Positions 10,701 to 22,450 of a stretch of 64,000 nucleotides of DNA are shown here, piece after piece. How positions within the stretch are numbered: the stretch's first letter is position 1; each line of letters opens with the position of its first letter. Below the pieces are notes generated by a model, which had not been told where the DNA came from, did no database searches, and worked only from the letters and a program-made list of their open reading frames with translations. The translations under genes were made by a program, and so were the position numbers. Source of the DNA: Gavia stellata (lineage: Eukaryota > Chordata > Aves > Gaviiformes > Gaviidae); assembly GCF_030936135.1 (NCBI RefSeq), contig NC_082598.1:50498347-50562346 (forward strand), given 5' to 3'.

Positions 10701-13700
10701 CACTCGCTCCTTTTCACATCCCTCCAGCGCTCCAGGAGTAGAGAGTGATTTGCGTGTCTCCTCTAGCCTCTTCCCTGCCTCTCACCAGTGCTAGAGCCCA
10801 TGTTTTCCTCGGCTCACACATGTGATGCCCTGATGGCTCTCTCCACGTGCTAGGGCATGCTCTGCCTACAAGCAATGGCAGCACTGCTGAAAAGCCTCCT
10901 GGCAAGGAACTGCACGTATCAGTGCCTGGTTTAGTCACTTGAAAACAATCTGGTTAGTAAGAGGGAGAGGAAGGAGGAAGACTGTACCCCAGGCAGAGAT
11001 TGCACATGGAAATACCGATGAGATGACACTGTTCTCTGAGAAGTATTGGAACAACTGGAGGAGCAATAAAACACCGCAGTTGCCATCCACACGGGTGTAT
11101 CCCATGGACAAAGAAAAAGCAGGGATCTTACTGGAAGTCACATCTGATTTGTATCTGTCTGGCCTGAATCAGTTCTGATACTGAGGAGAGACAGGCTGAA
11201 CCCTGCCCACTAAAACAAAAGGAAAATGCATGAAGGAGAGTGCAGCCGATGCAATTGCTGAGCCTGGGTGGGCAGCAGGCAGCCCTGCTCCAGCAACAAG
11301 GGCAGCAAGGAGCCGCCTGTGCCCACCTCCTCCTCTTCCCCCTGCCCAGGACATGATCTGAGCACTGTGTGCTGCTGGCTCTTGGGCTGCAGCTAGTGCT
11401 CTCCCAGGGCACAACTGATCAGAAGATCAATGATTCAGTCAGGTTCTTGTGTTTTGGAGTATCCAACAAAGGCAGTTGTTAGCTGCACCCTGCAGAGCAA
11501 CCCATCTTTTACACTGTTCTGGGGCAAGTGGGTTTTGCAGGTAGAAATCTCATCTGATGAGCTGCAAGAGTTATCCTGTGAGTCAGTACTGGCTGGTTAG
11601 GAAACTCTTCTCTAACTGAATGGAAGCCAAAAAATTCTGTAAAGCCTTGTTTCCAGCCACATTTTTTGGGTTAGTAGCCAGAAAACCCCAGCACATCAGG
11701 AAAAAAACACTGGAAAACAAAACAGAAGATGGCTTTTGCGGTTTTCCTTTGCATTGGTGTGTTCAGGGGGAGAAGGGAAGGTTTTGCTCCCTCTCTGACA
11801 ATTGGGTTGGGGGACAGGTCTCTGGAAAGCACAAGTTTTTTAACTCGCGTACTTAGAAAAAGAAAAAAAATCTCTGCTTAATGCCCAGACAAGAGGTGCT
11901 GGTATTCAGCCTCATTTTCAGGAAAGAAAACATGGCAAAATTAGGAGAGAAACACGCATGCAAAGGAGGCAGCATGAACTGAGTCAGGAAAGCTGAATTA
12001 TATCCCATTCTCTCTTGATGGCTTGACAAGTTGCTTCCCCCCTCTCCTCTTCATCTTTTTTCCATCCTGTCCCCACACAGCATTAGAGGGACAACATTTG
12101 GGCCAGGATGGCCATGAGCTATGTGTCCGATGTCCCCCACAACATGTTGCCATAGTGCAAGCACTGGATGATATTCAAGCCTCTGCAAGAGGGGTCCAGA
12201 GAAGTGGGATGCTGAACACAGGCTGCAGCTGCCAACTCCTAGCTGCAATGCCACAGTATCATGCAAAATTGTCAAACGCACATCACAACAGCTGTACTTC
12301 TTCCCCTGTAGGCAAGAAAACTCTGTGATGGGCCTGGATGCACTCTGCATTTTGTTGCTGTTTAATCTAGCTCTCCTGACAAAGGGACATCCCCTGGGGA
12401 CAGGATCTCCTCATACCAGGTGAGGGATAAATTCCAGCAGTACTCTGACCCTCTCCCAGAAAAGAAGCAGGGCCTAAAAGATTTCAGGATCAGAAAAGCA
12501 TTAGCATTTGCCAGCCAGAAATGGACAGATTCATGATGTGACTTTCGCACTGTCACTGCAGGACTCCCAGCAGCTCTGAAGCCATTTCAGTGGCATGTCT
12601 CAGCCTGAAACACGTCGCTGCCAGTGCTCCCAGTGCAAGTCTGGGCTGGGTTCGCAGGCTAAGGGAAAAGGTTTTTTTCCACATTAAAGACTTTCTCTCT
12701 GCTGACAGTAATAAACAAGGGAAGAGAGGAGTCGATCCTGTTCCCGCGGTCCAGGTTACTCACATTTTGCAATTCCTGGGGCACATGCATGGAAGAAAAT
12801 AAAAGACAGCATACAAACATAAGAAAATCTTTCTGGGCCAGACTATCTTCCCATCTGTGCTGTCTCCAAGGGTGGCTGAGGGCAGGTGCCAGGGCAGAGC
12901 ATAGGCATGGGGCAGGTAAGTAGTAACACCCACCAGAGCTCTGCCAAGGACGTGGCAGTATGCCATTCAGGGACTTTGCCTGGACCTCCCTTACTGGGTT
13001 CAAAATCCGGAATTCTGTCCTGCTGCAGGGTTCTGCTCCAGCCCCCTTGAATGCACCCCGATCCCTCCAGCCATGGCTGCTGGAGCCATCTCACTGGACA
13101 CGTTTTCCAACCTGCTTGCCCCCACCCATTGCTACCCATGCTCCTGTCGCTTAGCACCAGTGATAAACAGGGAATATGCCCTTGGCCGGGTGCCTGCCCA
13201 AGGCATGCAGGATCAAGTCTTCTCCCAAAAACCTCCTCTGGCAGCCACTGAACAGCACCGCTTGGTTTATCGGGCAGTGAGGCTATCCCTGTAGCAAAAC
13301 CACTCTTGCTTGATCAACTTCATCCTGCTAGGAAAATTGGCACCGGTCTGCTTGCCCTTTGACGCAGATCGCTTCGCAATCCCCTTACCTTGGCCCATGT
13401 CGCCCCCCACATTACAAAACCACTCAATCTTCGGGACGGTTTTGGCTCATTGCTAAACACATGGCAGGTTTCTTGCCTGGGTTTCTCCAGCCACTTCTCC
13501 CCAGGGGCAGGGCTCCCTGCCCCTGTCTCCAGCTAGCTCCACAGCCTTTTGTCCTCTAGTGCCAGTTTTCCTTTTGCTCTGGCAGATAATCTCAGCCATT
13601 GCAACTCATACTCAGTTTCTCATGAGCCCTTTCTCCAGCCCCTCTGATTTTCCAGCATCCCCTTCCAGCTGTATGTGAGCTGAGAGAAAAACAGCTCCTC

Positions 13701-14039
13701 CCCACTGCACCCCACCCTACAAGATGCGTCTTTTTAAGGTGCTGTCTAATGCTTCCAGCCCACCCCACTGGGGACTGCAGGCTCCCAGGCACTTCGATCA
13801 AGGAGAGTGTAGGTCTTTGGCAGAAGAGGATGCCCTGCCCTCCTCCCCATCCCCAGCCAGGCTCCTGCCCCGTGCCTCTGAGGGCACTTGGGCTGCAGCA
13901 GCAGGTCAGATCCAGGACCCAGTCCTGCCCCTATACCCAGCCTGGCGGGATCACAAGGCTGACTAAAGCGACAGCAGAGTCAGGAACCTTAAACCTGGAC
14001 AAATCATTTGCAGGGGACTAAAGTGAGATGAGAAGCCAG
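7791..14039. other. Intergenic, no gene seen
   Basis: Six kilobases of moderately GC-rich sequence. Many short frames are open on both strands, but none shows a recognisable domain, signal peptide with follow-on exon, or matching splice phases. No tRNA, rRNA or small RNA gene was recognised. Confidence 0.5.
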
Positions 14040-14410
14040 CCCTGCGCAGCAGCAACCACCGCCACGCTCCATCAGCAAAGCCAGGAGCGGGGCTGCCCAC
14101 AGCAGGGGAGCTGGTCGCAGCCTGGCCGAGGGGGCAGTGGTGGGGGGCCCAGGGCCCCCAGAGGGGCAGGCAGCCTCAGCTGGGGCGCAGACGAAGGCTG
14201 AGCGCAGTTTCCGCCGCACCCTGCCTGCACCCTTCCTGTACCCCTGCGGAAACAGCCCCAGCGGCCCTCGCCCGGGGCCCGCAGGACGGCATCCCCCAGC
14301 CCAGAGCGTTGGCGGGACGAGCCCCGACGGCTCCCCGTGCCACCCGTCCAGAGAGCCCCGCAGCGCGTACAACCATGCGTTGAGCCCTGCCAAGGAGAGT
14401 GGATGCCAAA
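14040..14410. other. GC-rich patch of unknown role
   Basis: The sequence is clearly richer in G+C and CpG than its surroundings. It lies about 4.7 kb upstream of the HOPX promoter. Long frames are open on both strands here, but that is expected from base composition. It could be a distal HOPX promoter or enhancer CpG patch, or the first exon of a noncoding RNA; nothing in the sequence decides between these. Confidence 0.35.
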
Positions 14411-14839
14411 CCTGAATTACCAGCCCAGAGAGTGGCTGTGGATCCCGGGAGCTCCTGTGATTTGCGGCAGGTTTTTCAGGTCCCCGCCTGTCACACGCAC
14501 ACACACAGATACTTAAGCAGTCACCCAAGGACCTGCGGGGTTCTTGTTTTACACACTTCTGGTCCCTGCCAGCTCCAGGTAAGCACAGGCTTTGAGCTGG
14601 GGGTGCTGGGGTGGGTTTGCAGTTGGGGATGGGGGGGTGAGGGGGTAGAGGAGGAGCTGACCTGTGCCTACTGATGCTGGGGAGGTTGGAGCAGCACCCA
14701 GCAGTGCTGTGGTGGGAAAGCTTCATGCCCGGGGCCGGGAGTGGGGCACAAAGGCAGGCAGAGACCCCAGGCTTGGGGGTACCACGGAGACCTGCCTCTG
14801 CTTCAGAAGCTGCTGTGCTCTTGCTTGCTTTGTTCCCAT

Positions 14840-14945
14840 CCAATATTATCTTCTAAAAGGCTGAACGGGTGGTTTACAGGATGCATGACAGGTGTTTTTT
14901 CCTTATTTATGGCAGGGTCTGGTTTATTTTTAAAGCCTCCGTCCC
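14840..14945. promoter_or_regulatory. Candidate regulatory block with a MEF2-type site
   Basis: A perfect match to the MEF2 consensus, TTATTTTTAA, sits at 14924-14933. It lies close to an A/T-rich CCTTATTTATGG element that resembles, but does not match, a CArG box. The block is about 4 kb upstream of HOPX, a gene known to be active in cardiac muscle. The link is inference from motif content; no conservation data are available. Confidence 0.25.
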
Positions 14946-16785
14946 ACCTTATCCTGTGCGCCATGCCGGCTGATGTTATCCACAGCCACCTCACAGCAGG
15001 AGGCTGAGCAAAGCTGGGGACAGGACACGGCTCTGCAGCAGAGCAAGGGAGGGCAGGAGGGCTCGTTTGCATTGAGAACTGCTATTTTGATCCCTGCAGT
15101 GGCAGGAAATAGCTGCAAGCTAAAACCAGACGCAGATGCCTCCAGTCACATCCCAGCTGTGATAGTGGGGAGAGCACTGGGGAAGGGGTCAAGAAGCCCA
15201 GCAGGGGCTATGGGGCCCCATCAATGGGGCAGGAGCTACTGCTCAGAGAGTTTTCCAGGGGCTTCGGGTGCAGACAATCTTTAGAAAGCTGCGCAGCCAG
15301 CCAGCTATTGTGCCTGCCATTCAAAAAAGCAAAGTTGAGCAAACAGAGATCATGTCTTTTCTAGAAAAGTGGCTGCTTTCTGCCAGGATAGTAAATGCTG
15401 ACTGCACTAGCAGTGCTGGGCAGGCATGCTGGGAGGCAGAGGGATGTCCGCTCCCATCTCAGGCCAGAGCTGGGAGCCCTGCTAGTAACCCCAGGGTGTC
15501 TCTGGGAAGCTGGGTGCAACCACAGGACACAGGCAGTATAATTGCAGAGGGAGGTCTTTCTCCACCCCACTGCTCCTACCTCACATGTGGGTCAGGTCAC
15601 TCAGGGCCTTGTCCAGCTGATTTTTAGAGATCACCAAGGATGGAGGCTGCCCCCTCCTCTCTGGTCCCTGTCCCCATGTGGGACCCCCGCACACGATGAA
15701 GATTTTTTTCCCAATACCTAATAAGACTTTCTCTTGCTGCAACTTGTGTCTACCAGCCATTGCCTTTTGTCTGCTCACTCCAAAATGGCCCTGGAGGTGC
15801 ATTTAAATGCCCCATCAGCCACACTAAGAGCTGCAGGTGCTGCCTGCACAGCCTCCATGTACACAGCAGTGCTGGCTGGAGCCGCCGGCAGCCCAGGCAA
15901 CCATGAACCCCTTGCAAGCTTCAGCTGGTGCTGCTCTCACATTGCTCCACCTAAAACCAAGACAGAGCCAAGTGTGAGTCCCCCAGGGCTCTTTAGCTTG
16001 ACACGTAGGACACCGGTGCTGTGGTTTCGCTGTGACAAGGCACCTGGCATTGCCATTTCTGCCGGGGTGAGTAACCCCCTGCCACCGAACCCTCACCCCT
16101 GTGCCGCCCAGGGGAGACAGCAGTGGGCACGAGGCTGCTCACAGAGCTGAATGATGACCACAGCCCCCCAGCCTTTCTGAAAACCTAAAAGATAGTTTAC
16201 ATCCTCGGCACTGAAAAAGCCGTTTTTTTCCAATGCCTGCAAAAATTTAGGCAGAAAAAAAGCAGTGAGCAGTGGTGCTTTTGAGCAGCTGAGCAAAACA
16301 GTTGTGATTCTCCATATTTCTGCCAGGCTTAAAGAAATGTAAGCAAGAAAATCACCCCTCCTGTACAGGGGAGAGGTCCTGTGCAGCCTGAAGGCCAGGA
16401 TCCAGGCCTGGGCTTAAACGGGGCTCCATTTAAGTAGCGGGTAGGTGAGTAGTCATCCAGATATGGCCAGTCAGGACATTTAGGGACGCCTGGTGCCCTC
16501 AAGTCCTGTCATATACCCCCAACTTCTAGCACCCAAGAGGTGCCAAGTGCTGGGTGCCACATGCTCCGCAGGGCAGATGGCTCCTGGGGAGCAATGTTGG
16601 GAGACCTGCAGAGCCCTCCAGGACCCCCAAGGTTTTGACCTTTTCCTGAAAGCCATCTGACAGCCTTGAGAGGTAGGAACTGTTCTCCCTCCAGAGCGGG
16701 AGTAGAGGGGAGACACGGAAAAACCATCAGGCGTGACGTCCTGCGTGCCGGGGCACCCTGAGCTGCCAGTAGGTAGAAGATACCA
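14946..16785. other. Intergenic, no gene seen
   Basis: No exon, RNA gene or recognised repeat was found on either strand. Confidence 0.5.
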
Positions 16786-17000
16786 TGTCCTATGGCGAAA
16801 CGCCTCAGGAACCTGGAGATTATCAGAAATAGAAACAGCTGTGAAGATGAAAGTTGAAGCACGTGTTCCCTATGCAAATCGATGCACACACATCAATGTA
16901 CATTAACGCAGCAGGCTGCAAACGATGATTTATAAACTGCCAGGACATGTTGCTGCTGGTGGCCCAGGCTAGATGCATGATCCAGAGGTGATAAGGAGCC
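16786..17000. promoter_or_regulatory. Candidate regulatory block upstream of HOPX
   Basis: Several textbook transcription factor motifs fall within about 200 bp: a CAGCTG E-box near 16836, a perfect octamer ATGCAAAT at 16872-16879, a TTTATAAAC Fox/Hox-like A/T element near 16930, and TGATAAG, a GATA site, near 16989-16995. The block is less GC-rich than its flanks and has no coding potential, which fits a conserved non-coding element. This is inference from motif clustering alone. Confidence 0.25.
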
Positions 17001-18899
17001 CTGTGGTGACAGGGCTTCCTAGGAGAAGGGTGGGTGGGTCGGAGTTGACGAGGGGTGCTGATCAAGGAGGGGAGGAAGGACTTGTGGCCTGAGCCTGGCC
17101 CCATCTGCGCTTCGACCTCATGGACAGCCCCGCAGCCACAGTGCTGGAGAGCAGCACCTCAAGTCCAGGGGATCTCCTTCTGCCCCTGCATCATTTCCAG
17201 AGGTCTCCAAATGCCCAGGGTAGGTAAGCAGCATTCACCTGGCCCCCACCAGCTCACACAGGTGAGGGACTGGACTTTGTCTGACCCCTTCCTATATGGA
17301 CGCCTCTGAACTGAGCTGAGACCAGGAAAGCCCGGGCAGCTGCTGCCGCACACATGTGGCTGCCACACTCTGCAGACAAGGCCAGCTCGGCTTGCAGCAC
17401 CCGGGGTTAAAGATGATCTTTCCCCAGTCCACCCAGGGTGGTGGATGATGCTGTCTACCAGCACACTCCATCATGCTCAGAGGTTCTCCAGCCTTATGCA
17501 ACCGCTGTGTTACAATCAGTATTTACCAAATGACTCAAGTAGAGTGGGCTGTTTCACAACCAGCTCCGGTCTATTTATAAGCCCCTACTCAAATGCCAAA
17601 GGATCCTTTTATTAGTCAAAGCAACCTCCTGCAGACAAGGCTCAGCGGGGCCTTTGCTTTTCGAGGTAAAGCTCAAAGAAGAGGATCTCTCCAGCCTCTT
17701 GTGAACAGGAGAGCTGGCACTCTGCAAGATGCAAGGTAGTTTTGGAGCTGAGCCCCATCCCAGCAGTGCTGTCAGCAAGTGAGAGCCCTGGGGCATTCAG
17801 TACACCCCGGGTACCAAGTGGGTTAAGGTGAGTTATCCGTCAACCAGGAAAGCAATTGGTTTTAAAGCTACGTAGTAGGGGTGCAGCATGATGGAGGTGC
17901 CTGGGTTACATGCCAGAGCCAAAAAGAAGGAGAAGCTGGACTGCAAGGTGGAGGCAGGGCAGGTCTGCAGCAGAGGAGGGGAGCGGATGGCCCAGAGGAA
18001 TCCCACAGTGGGCCAAGGGCTCCTGGCAGCACTGGAGAGCCAGCAACACCAACGGGCCCACCTGACAGAGATGGGCCAGGCAACTCGGACAGCAGGAGAG
18101 CAGATCAAGAAAGGCCACATTTTTGCATCCAGCTCCTCCTCTGCCAACACCCCACAGGTTGGTTTCAGAAACATCAAGATGATTCAGTGTCAAGGGACTT
18201 CTGAAGTTGTGGGGGCAACGCCTCGTATTTTAGTTGACTGAATTGGCAGGCTTGACCCTCTGCCACACAGGCGCAAACTTGGAGCCCTGCAGAAGAGGGG
18301 CATGGGACTTACCCAAGGTGTACTTACTTGTTTTGCTTGTGCTTTTGTGCCAAGTATGCCAGAGATTCGTGCAAAGCACGAGTGGGACAAACATTACTCT
18401 GGAGGAGAATGTGGGCTCCTTGCTTCTGCCATTGCAGGGAGCACCTAGCTCAATGCCGATGGCAGTGAGCACTTGGGCAACGGACATGCATGAGGTACAG
18501 TCCTCTGAGGACTGACCCTTCACTCACTGAAAAACAAATAAACAAACAGTTCAGCCATGCTCAGGAACAACATGACTAGCTGTTCATGCCCATGCATGAT
18601 AACGTTAAATATTAGTAAAAACAAAGCAGCTCACCTGCTCATCGCCAGCTTTGTGTGATGTCTGCCCATGCTGCTAGGAGGAGGACCAGGACATTGATCA
18701 AGAGGGAAAATGGGGCGATTGCTGGGTCCAAGCCCACACTCCCAAAAGATCCTGCATCCTCCGATTTGTGATTCCCCTGCACAAACTTGCCTGGTGGCTG
18801 GGGAGAAGGAAAAAAAAAACAAAACCACTAGGCTGGATGCCAGATACTGTCCCCTTACCCAGGGGATAAATAATGGTATTTAATTAATGTCTTTAAATT
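17001..18899. other. Intergenic, no gene seen
   Basis: Short frames on both strands carry no recognisable domains. No RNA genes or mobile elements were recognised. Confidence 0.5.
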
Positions 18900-18929
18900 A
18901 ACCCCCCCCAACATGCCCATTGCTGTGAC

Positions 18930-19031
18930 ATCACTCCAAAGTGACGCCCAGGCCTAAATACGGCTGTAAACAGGAATCGTCCCCGCGGGAGTCACAATGG
19001 CTATAAATACAGCAACAGGGGAGCGCTGAGC
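18930..19031 (+). promoter_or_regulatory. HOPX: Probable HOPX core promoter with TATA box
   Basis: A TATAAATA box at 19002-19009 precedes a short candidate 5' exon that ends at a good splice donor (GTGAGA from 19068). Upstream are TGACATCA, CRE/AP-1-like, near 18926, a near-CArG CCTAAATACGG near 18952, GTAAACA, Fox-like, near 18966, and ACAATGG, SOX-like, near 18994. An SRF-like site would fit HOPX, an SRF-pathway cofactor. The transcription start, expected around 19030, is inferred from TATA spacing. Confidence 0.6.
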
Positions 19032-22000
19032 AGAGGACAGGCTGCAGTTTCCTGCCAGCTAAGGATGGTGAGACAGCTCAGCTGGGTGCTGTCGGCGTGT
19101 GGTCGCCACAGTGCAGAAACTGAGGCAGGAGTTGCTGGGGGGCTGGGGCTCCCAGCTGAGCTCCCCAGCATGCCTTTGGAAAGGGAGTTGTGCCCTGCCG
19201 TGGCCAGAGGCCAGTGGGAAGGGGGGAGCTAGTGGGGACAGGGGGAGCTAGTGGGGACAGGGATGGCAAATCTGGGGCTCACCAAGTGTGGCCCCACAGG
19301 CCACTCCCAGCTTGGGCAATGACACCAGCCCCTCTCCGCAGTGCCTGGCCCCATAGCCCTGTCCCAGGAAGAGATGGCCACGGAGAAGCCAGTGACTCCC
19401 ACTGAGGAGCAGCTGGAGATCCTGGAGTACAACTTCTGCAAGGTGAACAAGCATCCTGACCCCACCACGCTGTGCCTCATCGCGGCCGAGACCGGGCTCT
19501 CCGAGGAGCAGACCCTGGTGAGTGTGCGCCCCACGCCCCGGCTTTGGCACTAGCCCTGCTCCCCCTGCATGCCTCCGTGCCCCACACGCTCCCCCCGCAT
19601 CTCTTGCCTGTCCTGTCCCTGGCTCTCTATCATACCCCCTGCTCCCTTCTGTCCCACCACATGCTCCCTGCTGCAACCCCTGCACCTCTCATGCTCCCCC
19701 CACACCCCCTGCACCCCTCTATGCCCCATACACTTCCTACTTGCATTTCCTGCACCGCTCTGCACCCCGCATACTCACTGCACCCCATACTGCACCCACA
19801 AGTCTCCTCTGCACCTCTGCAACCCACAGCGCACCGCCAACCCCACACTGCACCCACAGAGCTCTACTGCACCTCCCTGCACCCCACATCCTCCCTGCAC
19901 TGCACTTGTTCCTGCTCCTGTGTCCCCAAAGCCCCTTCCCCTGTAATCGCAGCCCCTTCATCCCACAGCTGTGGCCTCCTGCACAGCAGCCCTGTGCCCC
20001 ACTGAGATCCTTGCACCCCCCCTGCCCGGGAGCCCCATCCCCAGCCTGGTCTTGGAGACCAGGCTAATGCTTCCCGCAGCCAGAACAAGGGCACACCCTG
20101 AGGGTCACTGGCTGGCTGTGGAGCCCTGAATATACAACCATGCATGTTGTTCTTTCCTTCCAACCCATTTCTGATAGCCTCGGGTGCCCAAACCACTGCT
20201 GGCTTTATAGTCTGAAGAAACTACAGTCATTTTAAAACAGATACAGGATAAATGCAACTCCTGCAGATGTGCTGTGGGACATGCTCAGGCTGTGCACGTT
20301 CCCCCTCACTGCAATTAGCTAATTCAGCGTCCCCAAGCCCAGATGTCGGGCAAGTCTGTCAGCCTCTCCAGGAGACACAGAGACCTGCAAATGTCCCTCC
20401 ACAGGGACGGGCTGCCACTGTCTGGGGCTTCCACTAAGCCCTGTGCTCCATTTGGCTACCTGCAGGCTACCCCAGGCTTCAAAAGCAAACGTCTCCTTCC
20501 CAATTCCTCCAGGTTGTGGTGCAGCCAATTTTGATGCAGGTGTTTTATAAGCCTTGAGACCCATAGCAGCATTGATGGGTATAGAAAGAAATCCAACCCA
20601 CTGAAAAGTCAGAAGCATTTTGCAGAGAGCTGCCAAGCCTGGCTCTCCCTGGGCAAAGCCAAAGGGATATGAGAGCCGAGCAGTCAATGCGAGCGTTTAG
20701 CCTGTCCCAGGGAAGGATGCTGGTATAACATCCATTGCACTGATAGTCCTTGGCTGGAGTGGAAAAGGAGACCCCTCCTCTACTGTGCTTTGGGGACAGG
20801 TGGGTACCGCTGCTTGTTTGAGGCAGCAAGAAGGCAGTACCCCTGAAATACCTTTTCCTCCTTAGAAATGGCACTGCTCCATTTTTTTTCCTAAAGCAAA
20901 TTGTAAACACAAGCCATATACGCCCAGGACACATCTGGAGATGTCTTAAAATCTTCCCTGACAGCCATCTTTTTCCACAAATCCAGGGTGTTCCTAAAGA
21001 TGTTCTGGAGATGAAGGTCACGTTAGGGACAGGATTGAGACTGGGATGGTGAGCTGCAAAGTGCCTGCATTGCGTACAACATAGAGAATCATCGTTCCTG
21101 ACATCTGGAGTGCTTTATCGGCTAGATATAGCAGACATCTTAATAAAAAATTTAGTAAAAATGAGATGCAAAGAGGTACTGAGTCAACAGGAGGTGATGG
21201 TTTAGGATAGGAAGTGAAATTTTGGGGAGGAGGCTAGGCAGGCAATGATCTGACTGGATGTGGTCCAAGGCAGTGCTAGTGCGAGAGCCACTTGTAGAGA
21301 GCACCGTGGTTGTATCATTACGGACCACAATAGCTTCAAAAATAGCCATGAACAAATATAGCAACAAAATGAGCTGCAACAAAGCAAATCACAGGCACAT
21401 TCCCAAACAAAAGGCTGAGCTGTGCTTCTGGCGCACAAGCTATATCCCTCCTCTTACAGAGGTAGCTTGGCTTTATGCAGCTGCATTTTACCTAACACTT
21501 GAAATTGCGGCTGTGTTGAAGCAGCATCAGCAGCTCTGGGAGTTAGCTTAGAGATGCTAAGTTACTATAGAATAACGTAGCCATGCATATTTCTTGAAGA
21601 CTTTTTTAAACCATTTTTTAAATCTATTTGTTCCTAAATCTGCTGAGAGCCCTTAGTTGTCCCTCTCATCCTTTCTGAAGCCGGTCAACTTTTGATTCCT
21701 GTCATTTTTAGACCTGCAGTGATTGTTCCACTGCTCCAGCCATTGAAACAGATGCCATCCAGCAGCTCCTTAGCCAATCTCGTACTCTGTTTGCAAGAAA
21801 AACCTGGACTCACAGCAATAAAACGAGGGCTGGCCCATGCTGTCAAGGTCTGAAGCGAGCAAGAGAAATGAGTTTGAAAGAGGTGCACACACGGGTAACA
21901 AGACCAGTCGGTCAGGAATGGCTATCCTGCTGCCTGTACTGCCTGGGAACAATGCAGCACCTTGTTACAAGACAGCAGTGCCATAAGCTTCCCTTGCCTG

Positions 22001-22450
22001 GTCCCACGTGCTGACCACGTCTGCACCTTTAGCAAAGGGTTCACTCAATCTTTTTTTTTTTTCCTCCAGAAATGGTTCAAGCAGCGCCTGGCAAAGTGGA
22101 GGAAGTCTGAAGGGCTGCCCTCAGAAAGCGGGTCTGTCAGGGACTAGAGGATGCTGCTCCAACCCCCATGCCTGCTGTAAATGATGGTGAAGCTCATCAG
22201 AGTGGGTTTCCTTGGGGTTCTTCTGTTGCAATAGGTTTTGAGATACAAACTAATACCCTGCTATTTAACATAAGTTTTATTTAAAGTGTACATAACCAGG
22301 AAAAAAGTATTCTCTATATATATGTGTATACAGTTTCTGATGGCTGCATAACCTGTCTAGTCATCCCCATCCATTAACAGCAGCTGCACAGGGCAAGGCA
22401 ATCTCATGCCCTTGTCCCAGGCTTCAGAAAAACTGCCATGAAAAATTAAA
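19032..22450 (+). CDS. HOPX: HOPX, homeodomain-only protein (complete, 73 aa)
   Basis: HOPX is a small nuclear homeodomain-like protein that does not bind DNA itself; it restrains SRF-dependent transcription and recruits histone deacetylases in heart and other tissues. Coding exons are 19374-19517 (48 codons, phase 0, donor GTGAGT) and 22070-22147 (25 codons plus TAG, after a strong pyrimidine tract and CAG). The product is 73 aa, the same length as the mammalian protein. Residues 10-60 form the homeodomain fold, with EILEYNF in helix 1. Helix 3 reads KWFKQRLAKWR at 49-59, so the Asn that contacts DNA in true homeodomains (WFxNRR) is absent. A probable noncoding 5' exon covers about 19032-19067 and splices to 19342. 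The start at 19374 is chosen because it aligns with the family N-terminus. The 3' UTR probably ends after ATTAAA at 22445-22450. The gene converges on SPMAP2L, as in human 4q12. Identification is secure; exon 1 and the transcript ends are inferred. Confidence 0.97.
19222..19259 (+). repeat. Perfect 19-bp tandem duplication
   Basis: GGGGGAGCTAGTGGGGACA occurs twice in a row (19222-19240 and 19241-19259) in the first HOPX intron. It is short and noncoding. Confidence 0.9.
19560..19930 (+). repeat. C-rich degenerate low-complexity tract in HOPX intron
   Basis: Loose repetition of CTGCACCCC, CCCCACAC and TGCACCTC-type units runs for about 370 bp directly after the HOPX coding exon that ends at 19517. 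The strand bias is strong: the + strand is nearly free of G. Long frames open across it on both strands because of the repetition and are not genes. Confidence 0.75.

Noticed and set aside
14004-14843. Minus-strand frame of about 280 codons through the 14-kb GC-rich patch
   Set aside because: The product is low-complexity Pro/Gly/Arg sequence without a domain, and it spans from GC-rich patch into ordinary sequence with no splice or start support.
19522-20067. Long + strand frames rich in His/Pro/Ser after the HOPX exon
   Set aside because: They arise from the C-rich tandem tract, which stays open in several frames.
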